From the NCBI GenBank assembly GCA_900765465.1, contig CAAFRM010000271.1:1-14561 (forward strand): a stretch of DNA of 14,561 nucleotides. Direction: 5' to 3'. The position numbers and the translations under genes are program-made. Shown here in pieces: positions 14,215 through 14,561 of this stretch; positions within the stretch are counted from its first letter, which is position 1, and every line of letters begins with the position of its first letter. The notes under the pieces are model-generated. The model worked only from the letters and a program-made list of their open reading frames with translations. It searched no databases and was not told where the DNA came from. This DNA is from an uncultured Prevotella sp. Lineage in GTDB: Bacteria > Bacteroidota > Bacteroidia > Bacteroidales > Bacteroidaceae.

Positions 14215-14561
14215 ATGAAAAGAATATCTCTTATAAAGAGTATGTCTCTATTGAATAGAACATTCATGATACTCGCCTTGGGACTTGCACCCCTCACTTC
14301 TGTTGCCAAGGACAGACTGGTGACAGCCAAAGCTCCTGCCGGCATCGAACTCAAGAAAGACTTCGAGGTAAAAGCCCGCATCGCAAACGGCGAATGGAAA
14401 GACATCGATACCTACGCCTTCAAGGTGGATAGGGTGGCTGATGCCAAGCACAATGTAGAGGTCACATCCGTAGCTAAGTTTGAATTCGAAGGTAAAGTTG
14501 AAATACAGGTAAAGAGCATTGCTCAGGATATCAAGAGTTTCAAGGTTCGTCCTAACTCCTA
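14215..14561 (+). CDS. Secreted protein, N-terminal part only; possibly a beta-helix glycoside hydrolase
   Basis: The ATG at 14215 opens a frame with no stop that continues past the window edge (115 codons seen). It starts MKRISLIKSMSLLNRTFMI and continues hydrophobic to about residue 31 (PLTSVAK), consistent with a signal peptide. The following residues alternate polar and apolar like a small beta-sandwich: VTAKAPAGIELKKDF, IDTYAFKVDRV, FEFEGKVEIQVK, and finally FKVRPNSY. A similar domain ending in an RP-S-Y turn precedes right-handed beta-helix glycosidases and pectinases in Bacteroidota as I recall them, so this may be such an enzyme. The family call is tentative because the catalytic part lies outside. 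It is the only clear plus-strand gene and is divergent from the HTCS gene, making it a likely HTCS target. Confidence 0.7.
   Translation, partial: MKRISLIKSMSLLNRTFMILALGLAPLTSVAKDRLVTAKAPAGIELKKDFEVKARIANGEWKDIDTYAFKVDRVADAKHNVEVTSVAKFEFEGKVEIQVKSIAQDIKSFKVRPNS

Overview
The window looks like a Bacteroidota chromosome, most likely Prevotella/Segatella or a close relative. Three things point there: a one-protein hybrid two-component regulator (HTCS); Bacteroidota-type promoters (TAnnTTTG at -7, TTTG/TTGG near -33) in front of genes that lack Shine-Dalgarno sequences; and a run of secreted carbohydrate-active enzymes typical of polysaccharide utilization loci (PULs). The species call is inference. 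No tRNA, rRNA, transposase, CRISPR array or SusC/SusD pair is visible.

Layout, right to left along the minus strand, which carries almost everything. At 14215-14561 a plus-strand gene for a secreted protein runs off the window edge. It is divergent from the HTCS gene (13969-9968), a 1333-residue fusion of periplasmic propeller sensor, histidine kinase, receiver and AraC-type DNA-binding domain. Next come an ECF sigma factor (9824-9309), a PP2C-like phosphatase (9227-8382) and an AAA/STAND-type ATPase (8263-7112). The HTCS, ECF and PP2C genes each have a good promoter -7 element, as does the ATPase. Strong inverted repeats that could act as terminators follow the PP2C and ATPase genes.

A saccharolytic operon then starts at 6981: a heparinase II/III-type polysaccharide lyase (6981-4636), a GH97 glycosidase 10 nt later (4625-2718), and an alpha/beta-hydrolase starting 4 nt after that (2713). 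Its downstream part is broken. The hydrolase is cut after about 227 residues and joins, in another frame, the C-terminal part of a GH127-like beta-L-arabinofuranosidase (to 1156). A GH36-like alpha-galactosidase follows as a remnant (1099-676), with its N-terminus joined out of frame to its last ~100 residues. A hairpin terminator (618-657) closes the series. Beyond it lie a 62-codon secreted-peptide ORF (585-397) and non-coding DNA with a 22-bp tandem palindromic repeat (39-126).

Read together, the enzymes suggest export-dependent breakdown of a plant-type glycan carrying uronic acid, arabinose and galactose, such as pectic rhamnogalacturonan or arabinogalactan. The substrate is inference. 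The front of the operon looks intact and the back looks decayed by deletion. The points most worth checking are the deletion scars, the paired 11-bp direct repeats upstream of the ECF gene, the tandem palindromic repeat at the left edge, and unusual residues in the HTCS kinase H-box and the GH97 active site. I do not see convincing evidence for a wholly new biological system.
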